DNA from: Flavobacterium anhuiense
GTDB taxonomy: Bacteria; Bacteroidota; Bacteroidia; Flavobacteriales; Flavobacteriaceae
Assembly: GCF_900101855.1 (NCBI RefSeq)
Contig: NZ_FMVC01000002.1
Coordinates: 563,599 to 627,598 of the forward strand
DNA: 64,000 bases
Direction of reading: 5' to 3'
Below the pieces are notes generated by a model. The model was not told the DNA's origin, searched no databases, and saw only the letters and a program-made list of their open reading frames with translations. Positions within the stretch are counted from its first letter, which is position 1. Every line of letters begins with the position of its first letter. Position numbers and translations under genes: made by a program. Of this stretch, positions 33,601-44,365 are shown one piece after another.

Positions 33601-34281
33601 ATGCGAATTGACATTATTACTCTTTTACCTGAATTATTAAGAAGTCCGTTTGAGGCTTCTATTATGAAACGCGCCATTGACAAAGGTTTGGTCGAAGTGC
33701 ACTTTCACAATCTTCGTGACTATAGCACTAACAAACAGAAAAGTGTAGATGATTATCCTTTTGGTGGAGGTGCTGGAATGGTAATGACAATTCAGCCGAT
33801 AGATGACTGCATTACACATTTGAAAAGCCAACGCGAATATGATGAAGTAATTTATATGTCTCCTGACGGTGAAACTTTAAATCAAAAAATGGCGAATAAA
33901 ATGTCGATGTATGAAAACATTATTATTTTATGCGGACATTATAAAGGTGTTGACCAAAGAGTTAGAGATCACTTCATTACAAAAGAAATTTCTATTGGGG
34001 ATTACGTTTTATCTGGAGGAGAATTGGGTGCCATAGTTTTATCTGATGCTTTAATCCGATTAATTCCTGGCGTTTTAAGTGACGAAACCTCAGCATTGAC
34101 TGATAGTTTTCAAGACAATTTGTTATCAGGTCCAATTTATACAAGACCTGCAGACTATAAAGGATGGAAAGTTCCAGAAGTACTAACCAGCGGGCATGCA
34201 GCCAAAATAGATAAATGGCGTGAAGACATGGCCTACGAACATACTAAAAATAGACGTCCAGATTTATTGGAAGGACATTAA
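33601..34281 (+). CDS. trmD: tRNA (guanosine(37)-N1)-methyltransferase
   Basis: The 226-residue SPOUT methyltransferase makes m1G37 in tRNAs with G36, preventing +1 frameshifts. It begins [13 protein letters not shown] and has [12 protein letters not shown] (the substrate loop) and [12 protein letters not shown]. The trefoil-knot S-adenosylmethionine site is [19 protein letters not shown]. The C-terminal tRNA-binding domain includes [24 protein letters not shown]. It precedes rplS, an old pairing also seen in many bacteria, but here each gene has its own promoter. Confidence 0.98.
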   Translation: MRIDIITLLPELLRSPFEASIMKRAIDKGLVEVHFHNLRDYSTNKQKSVDDYPFGGGAGMVMTIQPIDDCITHLKSQREYDEVIYMSPDGETLNQKMANKMSMYENIIILCGHYKGVDQRVRDHFITKEISIGDYVLSGGELGAIVLSDALIRLIPGVLSDETSALTDSFQDNLLSGPIYTRPADYKGWKVPEVLTSGHAAKIDKWREDMAYEHTKNRRPDLLEGH

Positions 34282-34286
34282 ATTTA

Positions 34287-34361
34287 GTTTCAAGTTTAAA
34301 GCTGTTTTTGTTTCAAGTTAAAACTCTAGACAGCAACAACTTGAAATCTTAAACTTGAAAC
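34287..34361. repeat. Nested CAAGTTTAA inverted repeats between trmD and rplS
   Basis: GTTTCAAGTTTAA (34287-34299) pairs exactly with TTAAACTTGAAAC (34349-34361), and an inner TTTCAAGTT/AACTTGAAA pair sits within. It lies directly after trmD and may terminate it. Related wording recurs before the DUF1456 gene at about 51525-51570. Confidence 0.5.
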
Positions 34362-34415
34362 AAAAGAAACTAAAAATAATTTACAATTTATAATTCATAA
34401 TTTATAATTATTTTT

Positions 34416-34423
34416 TACATTTG
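34416..34423 (+). promoter_or_regulatory. rplS promoter -7 element
   Basis: TACATTTG, an exact TAnnTTTG match 74 bp before the rplS ATG. Confidence 0.7.
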
Positions 34424-34496
34424 CACCCGAATTTGACCAACCTCTGGCGAGATCCGTGAATGTTGCTCTAATATAAAAACCATAATTTAAATTATC
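34424..34496 (+). promoter_or_regulatory. rplS leader, possible L19 autoregulatory element
   Basis: The about 66-nt leader is more GC-rich than the surrounding spacer (CTCTGGCGAGATCCGTGAAT at about 34441) and lies between an exact promoter and the L19 start. From memory, an L19 leader class limited to Flavobacteria has been proposed from comparative genomics. I could not confirm the structure by eye. Confidence 0.4.
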
Positions 34497-34847
34497 ATGG
34501 CAGATTTATTAAAATTCGTTCAAGACGAATTCGTTGCTAAAAAAGATTTCCCAGATTTCGGAGCTGGAGACACAATCACTGTTTTCTACGAAATTAAAGA
34601 GGGTGAAAAAACAAGAACTCAGTTTTTTAAAGGAGTTGTTATTCAAAGAAGAGGTTCTGGTGTTACAGAAACTTTTACTATCCGTAAAATGTCTGGATCT
34701 GTTGGTGTTGAGCGTATCTTCCCAGTAAACTTACCAGCTTTACAAAAAATCGAAGTTAACAAGAAAGGTGCTGTACGTAGAGCTAGAATTTTCTACTTCA
34801 GACAACTTACTGGTAAAAAAGCTAAGATTAAAGATAAAAGAAGATAA
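34497..34847 (+). CDS. rplS: Large-subunit ribosomal protein L19
   Basis: The 116-residue protein has the L19 order: FGAGDTITVFYEIKEGEKTRTQFFKGVVIQRRG (SH3-like barrel), TFTIRKMSGSVGVERIFPVN and the basic end VRRARIFYFRQLTGKKAKIKD. It sits at the 30S-50S interface near bridge B8. A strong terminator follows directly. Confidence 0.99.
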   Translation: MADLLKFVQDEFVAKKDFPDFGAGDTITVFYEIKEGEKTRTQFFKGVVIQRRGSGVTETFTIRKMSGSVGVERIFPVNLPALQKIEVNKKGAVRRARIFYFRQLTGKKAKIKDKRR

Positions 34848-34868
34848 TCATTTATCAAAATGTTATAA

Positions 34869-34907
34869 AAAACTCGTTTCATACTTTTTGAAACGAGTTT
34901 TTTTTAT
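34869..34907 (+). terminator. rplS terminator
   Basis: AACTCGTTTCA (34871-34881) pairs with TGAAACGAGTT (34889-34899), followed by eight T residues. Confidence 0.88.
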
Positions 34908-35045
34908 GTTCCATTTTCAACACTAACAAAACCGTAATTTTTTAATACCAAAATCATCGATTTAGCAATTTAACGAGCTCGAAATAACAATCTGTTAATT
35001 TCGTCTTTTCTCGGGAAAACTCAACCGTTTTCGTTGTGATTTTAT

Positions 35046-35053
35046 TATATTTG
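35046..35053 (+). promoter_or_regulatory. icd promoter -7 element
   Basis: TATATTTG, an exact TAnnTTTG match 75 bp before the isocitrate dehydrogenase ATG. Confidence 0.65.
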
Positions 35054-35115
35054 CTCCGCTCATTTTGAGCCGAATATATCTTTTACATCGTTAACTCCTG
35101 ACGATACGATTATAA

Positions 35116-37347
<2,232 letters not shown>

Positions 37348-37380
37348 TTCAGAATACATCTGTATTTGTAAATAAACAAA

Positions 37381-37409
37381 AGGACAACTCGAAAGGTTGT
37401 CCTTTTTTT
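37381..37409 (+). terminator. icd terminator
   Basis: AGGACAAC (37381-37388) pairs with GTTGTCCT (37396-37403) with a T run following. Confidence 0.88.
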
Positions 37410-37487
37410 ATCTTAACTTATGTTTAACAAAAGTTCCGCGAGATTATTTAGTAAGAATTGTTAACTATGTAAATCAAAATCAATATA

Positions 37488-39872
37488 ATGATTACAAAAA
37501 ATACCTGCACATTTTTTCTTTTTATTTTAACGATTTTCACCTCATTTGCGCAGGAAAAATTCACTCTAAGCGGAACCATCAGCGACAGCAAAAACAATGA
37601 AACTTTAATCGGAGTAAACATTTTTATTCCATCTTTAAAAACAGGAACCACAACAAACGAATACGGTTTTTATTCGCTTTCAGCTCCAAAAGGAGAATAC
37701 GAAATCGAAATCAGTTATGTTGGCTATCAGACTATTCAAAAGCACATTTCCTTAAATCAAAATACAAAAACCAATTTTTCTATCAGCGAGGGAAATGGCG
37801 AAGAACTTCAAGAAGTTATCATTACAGAAAACAAAGGCAAAATAAACGTCAAATCGCCAGAAATGAGTGTGAATAAACTCTCCATTTCTACCATAAAAAA
37901 AATGCCGGTAGTTTTAGGCGAAGTAGATGTTTTAAAATCTATTTTATTACTTCCTGGAGTAACCAATGCAGGTGAAGGCGCTTCTGGATTTAATGTTCGC
38001 GGAGGCGGTGCCGATCAAAATCTAATCCTTTTAGATGAAGCAACAATCTTTAATTCGTCTCACGTTTTCGGATTCTTTTCTGTTTTTAATCCTGATGCTA
38101 TTAAAGATTTAAAATTATATAAAGGCGGAATTCCGGCACGCTATGGCGGACGAGCTTCTTCTGTTTTAGAAATTTATCAAAAAGATGGAAGCAGTAAAGA
38201 TTTCCATATGAATGGCGGAATTGGGTTAATTTCAAGTCGCTTATTAGCTGAAGGCCCAATTGTAAAAGACAAAGGTTCTTTCTTGATTGGCGGACGAGCT
38301 TCTTATGCACATCTTTTTCTCAAATTTTCTGAAGATGACAAAGATAATGCCGCCTATTTTTATGATTTAAACACCAAATTAAGCTATAAACTCAATGACA
38401 ACAACAGTCTTTATTTATCTGGATATTTTGGACGAGACGTTTTCAGGCTGAACAAAAGTTTTACTAATACCTACGGAAATTCAACTTTAAACCTGAGATG
38501 GAATCATCTGTATTCCAATAAATTATTCTCCAATCTCTCTTTAATTTACAGCGATTATTACTATGGTTTAGATCTTGATTTTGTGGGATTCAACTGGGAC
38601 TCTGGAATCAAAAATTATAATATTAAATACGATTTCAAACATTATCTTTCAGATAAACTAAAACTAAATTATGGTGTAAACGGAATTTACTATGATTTCA
38701 ATCCCGGAACCATAAAGCCAACTGGCGAAGATTCAGGAATCAATCCAGATCAATTAGACAAAAAATACGCTTTTGAACCTTCTGTTTATTTAGATGCTGA
38801 AAGTCAGATTTCTAAAAAAATCACCGTTGCATACGGATTGCGTTACAGCTTATTTTACAGATTAGGCGCATCCACTATTAATTATTACGACAACAACCAG
38901 CCAGTGGTTTTTAATAATGATATGCAGATTTACGAAAAAGGTACGCCAACTTCAACAAAATATTTTGGCAAGAACAAAGTCATTCAGAGTTATAATAATC
39001 TTGAACCGCGTTTTTCTCTTTCTTATCAATTAAATGAAGACCAATCGATCAAAGCGAGCTATAACCGAATGGCGCAATATCTTCAATTGATTTCCAACAC
39101 CTCTTCTCCAACTCCTCTTGATGTCTGGATGCCGAGTGACAATTACATCAAACCTCAGCTTGCAGATCAAGTAGCTCTGGGTTATTTTAGAAATATCTAT
39201 GATGACGCCTATTCTTTGGAAGTAGAAACCTATTACAAGAAAATACAAAACCGATTAGATTATATAGACGGAGCCGATTTAATTGCCAACAATGCCATCG
39301 AGCAGGTTATCTTAAACGGTCATATGCGCTCATATGGTTTAGAATTGATGGTAAAGAAAAACAAAGGCCGATTTAATGGCTGGATTTCCTATACCATTTC
39401 AAGATCAGAACAGCAGACTCCAGGAAGAACACCAGAAGAAACAGGCATTAATAATGGCAAATGGTATGCTTCGGCTTATGACAAAACACATAATTTAGCC
39501 ATTACATCAGCTTATAATTTAAACGAAAAATGGTCTTTTGGCGCTAACTTTGTATTGCAGTCAGGACAGCCTGTAACATATCCGAACGGACAATATGAAT
39601 ATTTAGGAATTGTGGTTCCGAGTTATGGCTTACGAAATGAAAACCGACTTCCTTCTTACAATCATTTGGATATTTCTGCCACTTTAACGCCAAGAAAGAA
39701 CAAAGACAGAAACTGGAAAGGCGAATGGGTTTTCAGCATTTACAATCTTTATAATAGAATGAATGCTGCATCAATCAACTTTAGGCAAAATGTAGACACA
39801 GGTGTAAATGAAGCCGTGAAATTATCTATTTTCGGAATTGTTCCAGCGGTAAGTTATAATTTCAAATTCTAG
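37488..39872 (+). CDS. TonB-dependent receptor with N-terminal carboxypeptidase-like domain
   Basis: The 794-residue outer-membrane protein has a signal peptide (FFLFILTIFTSFAQ) and a CarboxypepD_reg-like beta-sandwich (KFTLSGTISDSKNNETLIGV to about residue 105). The plug follows (VLKSILLLPGVTNAGEGASG, FNVRGGGADQNLILLDEATI, DAIKDLKLYKGGIPARYGG). The rest is a barrel ending in aromatic VPAVSYNFKF, a normal BAM signal. It is followed after 30 bp by a DUF4249 lipoprotein gene. This pairing is frequent in Bacteroidota and unlike SusCD, so the substrate is unlikely to be a standard glycan; it remains unknown. Confidence 0.92.
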   Translation: MITKNTCTFFLFILTIFTSFAQEKFTLSGTISDSKNNETLIGVNIFIPSLKTGTTTNEYGFYSLSAPKGEYEIEISYVGYQTIQKHISLNQNTKTNFSISEGNGEELQEVIITENKGKINVKSPEMSVNKLSISTIKKMPVVLGEVDVLKSILLLPGVTNAGEGASGFNVRGGGADQNLILLDEATIFNSSHVFGFFSVFNPDAIKDLKLYKGGIPARYGGRASSVLEIYQKDGSSKDFHMNGGIGLISSRLLAEGPIVKDKGSFLIGGRASYAHLFLKFSEDDKDNAAYFYDLNTKLSYKLNDNNSLYLSGYFGRDVFRLNKSFTNTYGNSTLNLRWNHLYSNKLFSNLSLIYSDYYYGLDLDFVGFNWDSGIKNYNIKYDFKHYLSDKLKLNYGVNGIYYDFNPGTIKPTGEDSGINPDQLDKKYAFEPSVYLDAESQISKKITVAYGLRYSLFYRLGASTINYYDNNQPVVFNNDMQIYEKGTPTSTKYFGKNKVIQSYNNLEPRFSLSYQLNEDQSIKASYNRMAQYLQLISNTSSPTPLDVWMPSDNYIKPQLADQVALGYFRNIYDDAYSLEVETYYKKIQNRLDYIDGADLIANNAIEQVILNGHMRSYGLELMVKKNKGRFNGWISYTISRSEQQTPGRTPEETGINNGKWYASAYDKTHNLAITSAYNLNEKWSFGANFVLQSGQPVTYPNGQYEYLGIVVPSYGLRNENRLPSYNHLDISATLTPRKNKDRNWKGEWVFSIYNLYNRMNAASINFRQNVDTGVNEAVKLSIFGIVPAVSYNFKF

Positions 39873-39902
39873 AAAATCAGTTCAAAAACTAAAAATATAC
39901 TT

Positions 39903-40724
39903 ATGAGAAAATTAGTTTTTTTAATCGCATTTTTTACGTCCCTATTCTTCACTAGCTGTGAAGAAGTAGTTGATGTCGACTTAGACACCGCGCCTCCGAA
40001 ATTGGTAATTGAAGCTGCTATCAATTGGGAAAAAGGCACTTCTGGAAAACAGCAGGTTATAAAACTTTCTACGACAACAGGCTATTTTGAGAGTCAGATT
40101 CCTGTCGTATCCAATGCTATAATTTCCATAAAAAATAGCAAAAATCAGACGTTTAATTTCGTTGAATTCAATAAATCTGGACGCTACATCTGCAATGACT
40201 TCATACCTCAGCTTAATGAACAATATACCTTAACCGTTATCAGCAAAGGAAATACATACACAGCGACAGAAACTCTAAAATCGGTTGCGCCAATTATAAG
40301 AATCGAGCAAAAAAATGATGGCGGTTTTACAGGCAAGGAAACCGAAATAAAAGCTTACTTTACAGATCCTGGAGACGAGGATAATTTTTATTTATTTAAA
40401 TATGTTTATTCGAATAAAATAACTTCCAATTATTATGTTTCTGAAGATAAATTCTATCAAGGCAATGAAATTTTCAGCAGTACCGTTGATGAAGATTTAA
40501 AAACTGGAGATGAAGTCGAAATAACGCATTACGGAATTTCAAAACAATATTATAATTACATGAATATTTTAGTCAGCATTGCGGGCAGCAATGTTGGAGG
40601 TCCCTTTCAGTCGCCACCCGCAACGGTAAAAGGAAACATTATCAATACAACAGATAAAAACAATTATCCGTTGGGTTATTTCTCCCTAAGCGAAACCAGT
40701 ACAAAAAAGTACAAAATAGAGTAA
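39903..40724 (+). CDS. DUF4249 lipoprotein
   Basis: The 273-residue protein has a lipoprotein signal (LIAFFTSLFFTSCEEVVDVDL), and the acidic residues after the Cys resemble a surface-export signal in Bacteroidota. The DUF4249 features are PPKLVIEAAINWEKG, VSNAIISIKNSKNQTF, YICNDFIPQLNEQYTL and ITHYGISKQYYNYMN, and the protein is beta-rich. It is probably the surface partner of the TonB receptor upstream, as a lid or a substrate capture protein. The stop is followed within 3 bp by the GyrI-like gene, which may be read through. Confidence 0.85.
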   Translation: MRKLVFLIAFFTSLFFTSCEEVVDVDLDTAPPKLVIEAAINWEKGTSGKQQVIKLSTTTGYFESQIPVVSNAIISIKNSKNQTFNFVEFNKSGRYICNDFIPQLNEQYTLTVISKGNTYTATETLKSVAPIIRIEQKNDGGFTGKETEIKAYFTDPGDEDNFYLFKYVYSNKITSNYYVSEDKFYQGNEIFSSTVDEDLKTGDEVEITHYGISKQYYNYMNILVSIAGSNVGGPFQSPPATVKGNIINTTDKNNYPLGYFSLSETSTKKYKIE

Positions 40725-40726
40725 TT

Positions 40727-41209
40727 ATGCAACCTATAATCAAAAACTTAACCGAGAAAAAACTCATTGGACATTTTTTAGAAATGTCTTTTATAGAGAA
40801 TAAAACTTTTCAATTATGGAATGGTTTTATGCCAAATCGAAAAAAAATTAGCAATACAATTAATGCTAATTTATATTCTTTAGAAGTCTACGCAGAAAAT
40901 CATTTTGATAATTTTGATCCTAGTGACAGTTTCCAAAAGTGGGCTGCTGTAGAAGTCTCAGATTATTCAGCTATTCCCGAAGGAATGGAGATGCTAATTG
41001 TTCCTGACGGTTTGTATGCTGTTTTTCTTCATATAGGCCCCGCCTCAGAAGGACATAAAACGTACCATTACATTTTTACGGAATGGCTTCCAAATTCTGA
41101 ATATACGGTAGACGACAGACCGCATTTTGCCGTTATGAATGAAAAATATAAGAAAGACGATCCAGCTTCTGAAGAAGAAATCTGGATTCCGATAAAAAAC
41201 AGAAATTAA
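40727..41209 (+). CDS. GyrI-like small-molecule-binding domain protein
   Basis: The 160-residue protein is a stand-alone SOUL/GyrI-like domain without a DNA-binding part. The recognisable segments are QLWNGFMPNRKKISNTINAN, WAAVEVSDYSAIPEGMEMLIVPDGLYAVFLHIGP and YIFTEWLPNSEYTVDDRPHFAVM. Such domains bind hydrophobic ligands and can hydrolyse some of them. It begins 3 bp after the DUF4249 stop and is followed 3 bp later by the DinB-like gene, so the genes probably form one transcript. Confidence 0.8.
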   Translation: MQPIIKNLTEKKLIGHFLEMSFIENKTFQLWNGFMPNRKKISNTINANLYSLEVYAENHFDNFDPSDSFQKWAAVEVSDYSAIPEGMEMLIVPDGLYAVFLHIGPASEGHKTYHYIFTEWLPNSEYTVDDRPHFAVMNEKYKKDDPASEEEIWIPIKNRN

Positions 41210-41211
41210 GT

Positions 41212-41655
41212 ATGATACTAGAAACGCTAAAAACACTTTTCAATCGAGATTTAAACAAACTAAAAAGCGAAATTGAATCGTATCAAACTGAAAGTTCGAT
41301 CTGGACAATTGATAAAAAGATCTCCAATTCAGCAGGAAATCTTTGTCTTCATTTAATTGGAAATCTAAATACCTATATCGGTGCAGAAATCGGCAAAACG
41401 GGATATATTCGAAATCGTCCTTTAGAGTTTTCGTTGAAAGACATTCCGAAATCAGAATTAGTTCAAAAAATTGAAGACACCACTTCAATTGTAAACATCG
41501 CCCTTGACAACTTAACAGAGGCCGATTTAGAAGCGATATACCCGCAGATTGTTTTCGAAAAAGAAATGAAAACTGGATTTTTCTTAATTCATCTTTCAAC
41601 TCATTTAGCCTATCATTTAGGCCAAATTAATTATCACCGAAGACTTTTAGATTAA
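41212..41655 (+). CDS. DinB-like four-helix protein (DUF1572 type)
   Basis: The 147-residue protein is all helical, with conserved histidines LCLHLIGNLNTYIGAEI and FFLIHLSTHLAYHLGQINYHRRL. These form the His triad that binds a divalent metal in DinB/YfiT thiol-transferase relatives. It is adjacent to the GyrI-like gene. The pairing suggests detoxification, which is inference. Confidence 0.85.
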   Translation: MILETLKTLFNRDLNKLKSEIESYQTESSIWTIDKKISNSAGNLCLHLIGNLNTYIGAEIGKTGYIRNRPLEFSLKDIPKSELVQKIEDTTSIVNIALDNLTEADLEAIYPQIVFEKEMKTGFFLIHLSTHLAYHLGQINYHRRLLD

Positions 41656-41736
41656 AAAACAGCTTCTCAACATATGTAAATGTTTTAAAAATTAGAATTA
41701 CGAAATCTTTGTAATCTTAATTTTAATTTTTAAAAC

Positions 41737-42192
41737 ATGAAATATTTAATTTCTCTTTTATTATGCGCCTTTACATTCCAAACAAAAGCGCAAACTTTTA
41801 AAAATCCTGATTCATTATTTAATCCAGCTCCATATGGTTTCAGCCATGTATCTTCTGTAAAAACACCTGGCGAATTTATTTATATTTCAGGGCAAAGCGG
41901 CGGTTTGGGCAAAGAACATTTTTTAAACCCTGACTTTAGAATACAAGTTAAAACTGCCCTTGAAAACCTAAAAATAATTTTAAATAGTTATCAGCTAAAA
42001 CCAGAAAATGTAATGAAAATTACAATCCTGATTGTTGATCACTCTCCTGAAAAATTAAAAATATGGGAAGAAGAAATTAGCAAGGTATGGAACGGCAAAC
42101 CATTTCCTGCCAGCACATTAATTCCTGTTCCTAAATTAGCGCTTGATGGAATGCTCATCGAAGTGGATGCAATTGCTTTTAAAGCCAATTAA
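41737..42192 (+). CDS. Secreted RidA-like protein without the catalytic arginine
   Basis: The 151-residue protein has a signal peptide (MKYLISLLLCAFTFQTKAQ) followed by a YjgF/RidA fold (GEFIYISGQSGGLGKE, VKTALENLKIILNSYQLKPENVMKITILIVD, LIPVPKLALDGMLIEVDAIAF). RidA deaminates 2-aminoacrylate in the cytoplasm using an arginine (Arg105 in E. coli, FPARS). Here the aligned segment is FPAST, so the arginine is replaced by serine. Export and loss of this residue point to a different periplasmic role. The gene has a single transcription unit. Confidence 0.82.
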   Translation: MKYLISLLLCAFTFQTKAQTFKNPDSLFNPAPYGFSHVSSVKTPGEFIYISGQSGGLGKEHFLNPDFRIQVKTALENLKIILNSYQLKPENVMKITILIVDHSPEKLKIWEEEISKVWNGKPFPASTLIPVPKLALDGMLIEVDAIAFKAN

Positions 42193-42228
42193 CTTAAGAC
42201 ATTTTCTGCCAAAGACTATATCTTTTGT

Positions 42229-42236
42229 ACATTTGT
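42229..42236 (+). promoter_or_regulatory. thiN promoter -7 element
   Basis: TACATTTG, an exact TAnnTTTG match 21 bp before ATG 42258. It excludes a start at 42225. Confidence 0.65.
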
Positions 42237-42257
42237 AATTCATTCAAAAAAACTTAC

Positions 42258-42917
42258 ATGTCATCACATCATATAGTCCGAGACGATCAGGAACCTGCTT
42301 TAATCATTGCTAATGGCGCTGCTTGCGATCCTGAATTATTAGGACAATTGCTAGAATGGTCTCCTTTGGTTGTTGTTTTAGATTCGGCTATCGAAAGAGT
42401 GATTGAATTGGGCATAAAAGTCGATGTTCTTTTGGGCGATTTTGATCGCGGATTTGATCCAGAAATTTACAAATCACAATTCCCAATCGAAATCGTTCAT
42501 ACACCAGATCAGGATAAAACCGATTTAGAAAAGGCTTTTGATTATCTTATCGAAAGAAAAATTCCAGCCGTAAATGTCGTCTGGGCAACCGGAAAGCGTG
42601 CCGATCATACAATTACAAACCTTACACAAATTGTTCGTTACCGAGATTTACTAAAAATTGTAATTCTTGATGACCATTCTAAAATATTCCTGCTGCCTAC
42701 AAAATTCGAAAAATGGTATACGGCAGACACCCCAATTTCGCTTATTCCAATTGGAATTGTAAATGGAATTTATTCAACGAACTTGAAATATGAACTAAAA
42801 AACGATACGCTCACAATGGGCTACAGAACCGGAAGCAGCAATTCGGTCGAAAAAGACGGAATCGTGACCATTACACATCGTGAAGGTGATTTGCTTTTAA
42901 TGGAATGTTTTGATTAG
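42258..42917 (+). CDS. Thiamine pyrophosphokinase
   Basis: The 219-residue enzyme transfers pyrophosphate from ATP to thiamine. Motifs are ALIIANGAACDP, VLDSAIERVIELGIKVDVLLGDFDRG (metal Asp pair), HTPDQDKTDLEKAFDYL and WATGKRADHTITNL. The C-terminal B domain contains ISLIPIGIVNGIYSTNLKYEL and GTSN-like GSSNSV. These fit TPK of the Thi80/ThiN type. No thi riboswitch was seen upstream; the leader is only about 15 nt. Confidence 0.93.
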   Translation: MSSHHIVRDDQEPALIIANGAACDPELLGQLLEWSPLVVVLDSAIERVIELGIKVDVLLGDFDRGFDPEIYKSQFPIEIVHTPDQDKTDLEKAFDYLIERKIPAVNVVWATGKRADHTITNLTQIVRYRDLLKIVILDDHSKIFLLPTKFEKWYTADTPISLIPIGIVNGIYSTNLKYELKNDTLTMGYRTGSSNSVEKDGIVTITHREGDLLLMECFD

Positions 42918-42936
42918 GAGAATTAAAAAATAAAAA

Positions 42937-43081
42937 GTCCCGGCGGGACGAAATATTTATAGATTATAATGCTTTAATTAGATTAAAGCTCCAGCGGAGC
43001 GACATAACAGATGTCGCTCCGCTGGAGCTTTTGTTGTAATAATAAATTAAACTAGCTATAAACATTACGCTCCTCCGGAGC
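42937..43081. repeat. Second REP/BIME-like cluster with a perfect 20-bp hairpin
   Basis: GTCCCGGCGGGAC (42937-42949) is followed by the tail GAAATATTTATAGATT. A perfect 20-bp stem (42986-43005 with 43011-43030, loop AACAG; core AGCTCCAGCGGAGCGACAT) follows. GCTCCTCCGGAGC (43069-43081) carries the same tail on the reverse strand (AATGTTTATAGCTAG). Two opposed hairpin-tail units around a central hairpin is a BIME layout. The cluster also can terminate thiN. Confidence 0.75.
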
Positions 43082-43103
43082 CATTCTTCAAAAAAGGAAT
43101 CCC

Positions 43104-43111
43104 TATCTTTG
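43104..43111 (+). promoter_or_regulatory. rlmF promoter -7 element
   Basis: TATCTTTG, an exact TAnnTTTG match 12 bp before ATG 43124. It excludes a TTG start at 43109. Confidence 0.65.
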
Positions 43112-43123
43112 CAATCGAAATCA

Positions 43124-44080
43124 ATGAAAATGAAAGCAGAAAACAATTCGCAAAAAGACAATTTACACCCAAGAAATCTTCATAGAAACCGATATGATTT
43201 CGAAAAACTGATTTCAAATTGTCCCGAATTAAAAACTTTTATTTCCATCAATAAACACGGAATCGAAACGATTGATTTCAGTAATCCACTTGCTGTAAAA
43301 ACTTTAAATAAGGCTTTACTTCAAACCTATTACAATATTCAAAACTGGGATATTCCTAAAAATTACCTTTGCCCGCCAATTCCAGGACGTGCCGATTATA
43401 TTCACTACATCGCCGATTTATTGGCAGAAAGCAATAACAATCAAATTCCTGAAACTAGTACAGTTTTAGGATTAGATATCGGAACGGGTTCAAATTTAAT
43501 CTATCCGATATTAGGGAATTCTATTTACAACTGGAGCTTTGTCGGAACCGATATTGACAAAAAATCAATTGAAAATTGTGCCAAAATTATTGAAGCTAAT
43601 CCAAAATTAATCGATTCTATCAGTTTGCAACAACAAACAGAACCCCGATTTATCTTTAAAAATATTATCACGCCCGAAGATCGTTTTACATTCACAATGT
43701 GCAATCCGCCTTTTCATGCATCAGCAGAAGAAGCCAATAAAAGCGCTTCGAGGAAAACTTCTAATTTAAATCCGAAAGAAAAAAAGAGTGCAAATCCTGT
43801 TTTAAACTTTGGCGGACAAAATGCAGAATTATGGTGCAATGGCGGTGAAATCGGATTTATAACCCAAATGATTTACGAAAGTGCCAAATATCCTTCGCAG
43901 GTTTTATGGTTTACCACTTTAGTTTCTAAAAAAGAAAATCTTGCTTCGATTTATAAAATCCTGAAAAAAGTAAATGCCACTTCGGTAAAAACAATCGAGA
44001 TGTCTCAAGGACAAAAAAACAGCAGAATTGTGGCTTGGAGTTTTTTAAATAGTTCAGAGCAGTACTCTTGGAAATTTTAA
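43124..44080 (+). CDS. rlmF: 23S rRNA (adenine(1618)-N6)-methyltransferase
   Basis: The 318-residue Rossmann methyltransferase carries LHPRNLHRNRYDFEKL, typical of RlmF. VLGLDIGTGSNLIYPILG is the S-adenosylmethionine motif I, FVGTDIDKKSIENC is motif II, and CNPPFHAS is the N6-adenine catalytic motif NPPF. A conserved insert LNFGGQNAELWCNGGEIGF follows. It methylates A1618 of 23S rRNA. The gene has its own promoter and starts very close to it, giving a short leader. Confidence 0.95.
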   Translation: MKMKAENNSQKDNLHPRNLHRNRYDFEKLISNCPELKTFISINKHGIETIDFSNPLAVKTLNKALLQTYYNIQNWDIPKNYLCPPIPGRADYIHYIADLLAESNNNQIPETSTVLGLDIGTGSNLIYPILGNSIYNWSFVGTDIDKKSIENCAKIIEANPKLIDSISLQQQTEPRFIFKNIITPEDRFTFTMCNPPFHASAEEANKSASRKTSNLNPKEKKSANPVLNFGGQNAELWCNGGEIGFITQMIYESAKYPSQVLWFTTLVSKKENLASIYKILKKVNATSVKTIEMSQGQKNSRIVAWSFLNSSEQYSWKF

Positions 44081-44137
44081 GACTTTCAAAACCAATAGTA
44101 TGGTTATCTTTTGTAACTTCGATAAAATTATGCAATC

Positions 44138-44365
44138 ATGAACACTCTTGAACTTAAAACTATTTTAATTTCTGAAATTGAAAAAATTGATGATGATCAA
44201 TTTTTATCAGCATTAAAAACAATTTTAGATAGTCGCAAAACTCCTATCAATTATTCTGAAAGATATAATGAAGATTTAAAAGTTGCCGAAGAAGATATTC
44301 AAAATGGCAATTATTATTCTCATAATGAAATTAAGGATCAAATTGAACAATGGAAAAAGAAATAA
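44138..44365 (+). CDS. Putative antitoxin of a ParE/RelE pair
   Basis: The 75-residue protein is predicted helical (LELKTILISEIEKIDDDQFLSALKTILD) with a C-terminal toxin-binding-like segment (YNEDLKVAEEDIQNGNYYSHNEIKDQIEQW). It has no strong DNA-binding motif. Its 3' end overlaps the toxin gene by 16 bp, the usual order and coupling of antitoxin and toxin. The identification rests mainly on the neighbour. Confidence 0.75.
   Translation: MNTLELKTILISEIEKIDDDQFLSALKTILDSRKTPINYSERYNEDLKVAEEDIQNGNYYSHNEIKDQIEQWKKK

Noticed and set aside
42238..42257. TPP riboswitch before the thiamine pyrophosphokinase gene
   Set aside because: The leader between the -7 element and the start codon is only about 20 nt, far too short, and the thi-box sequence is absent.
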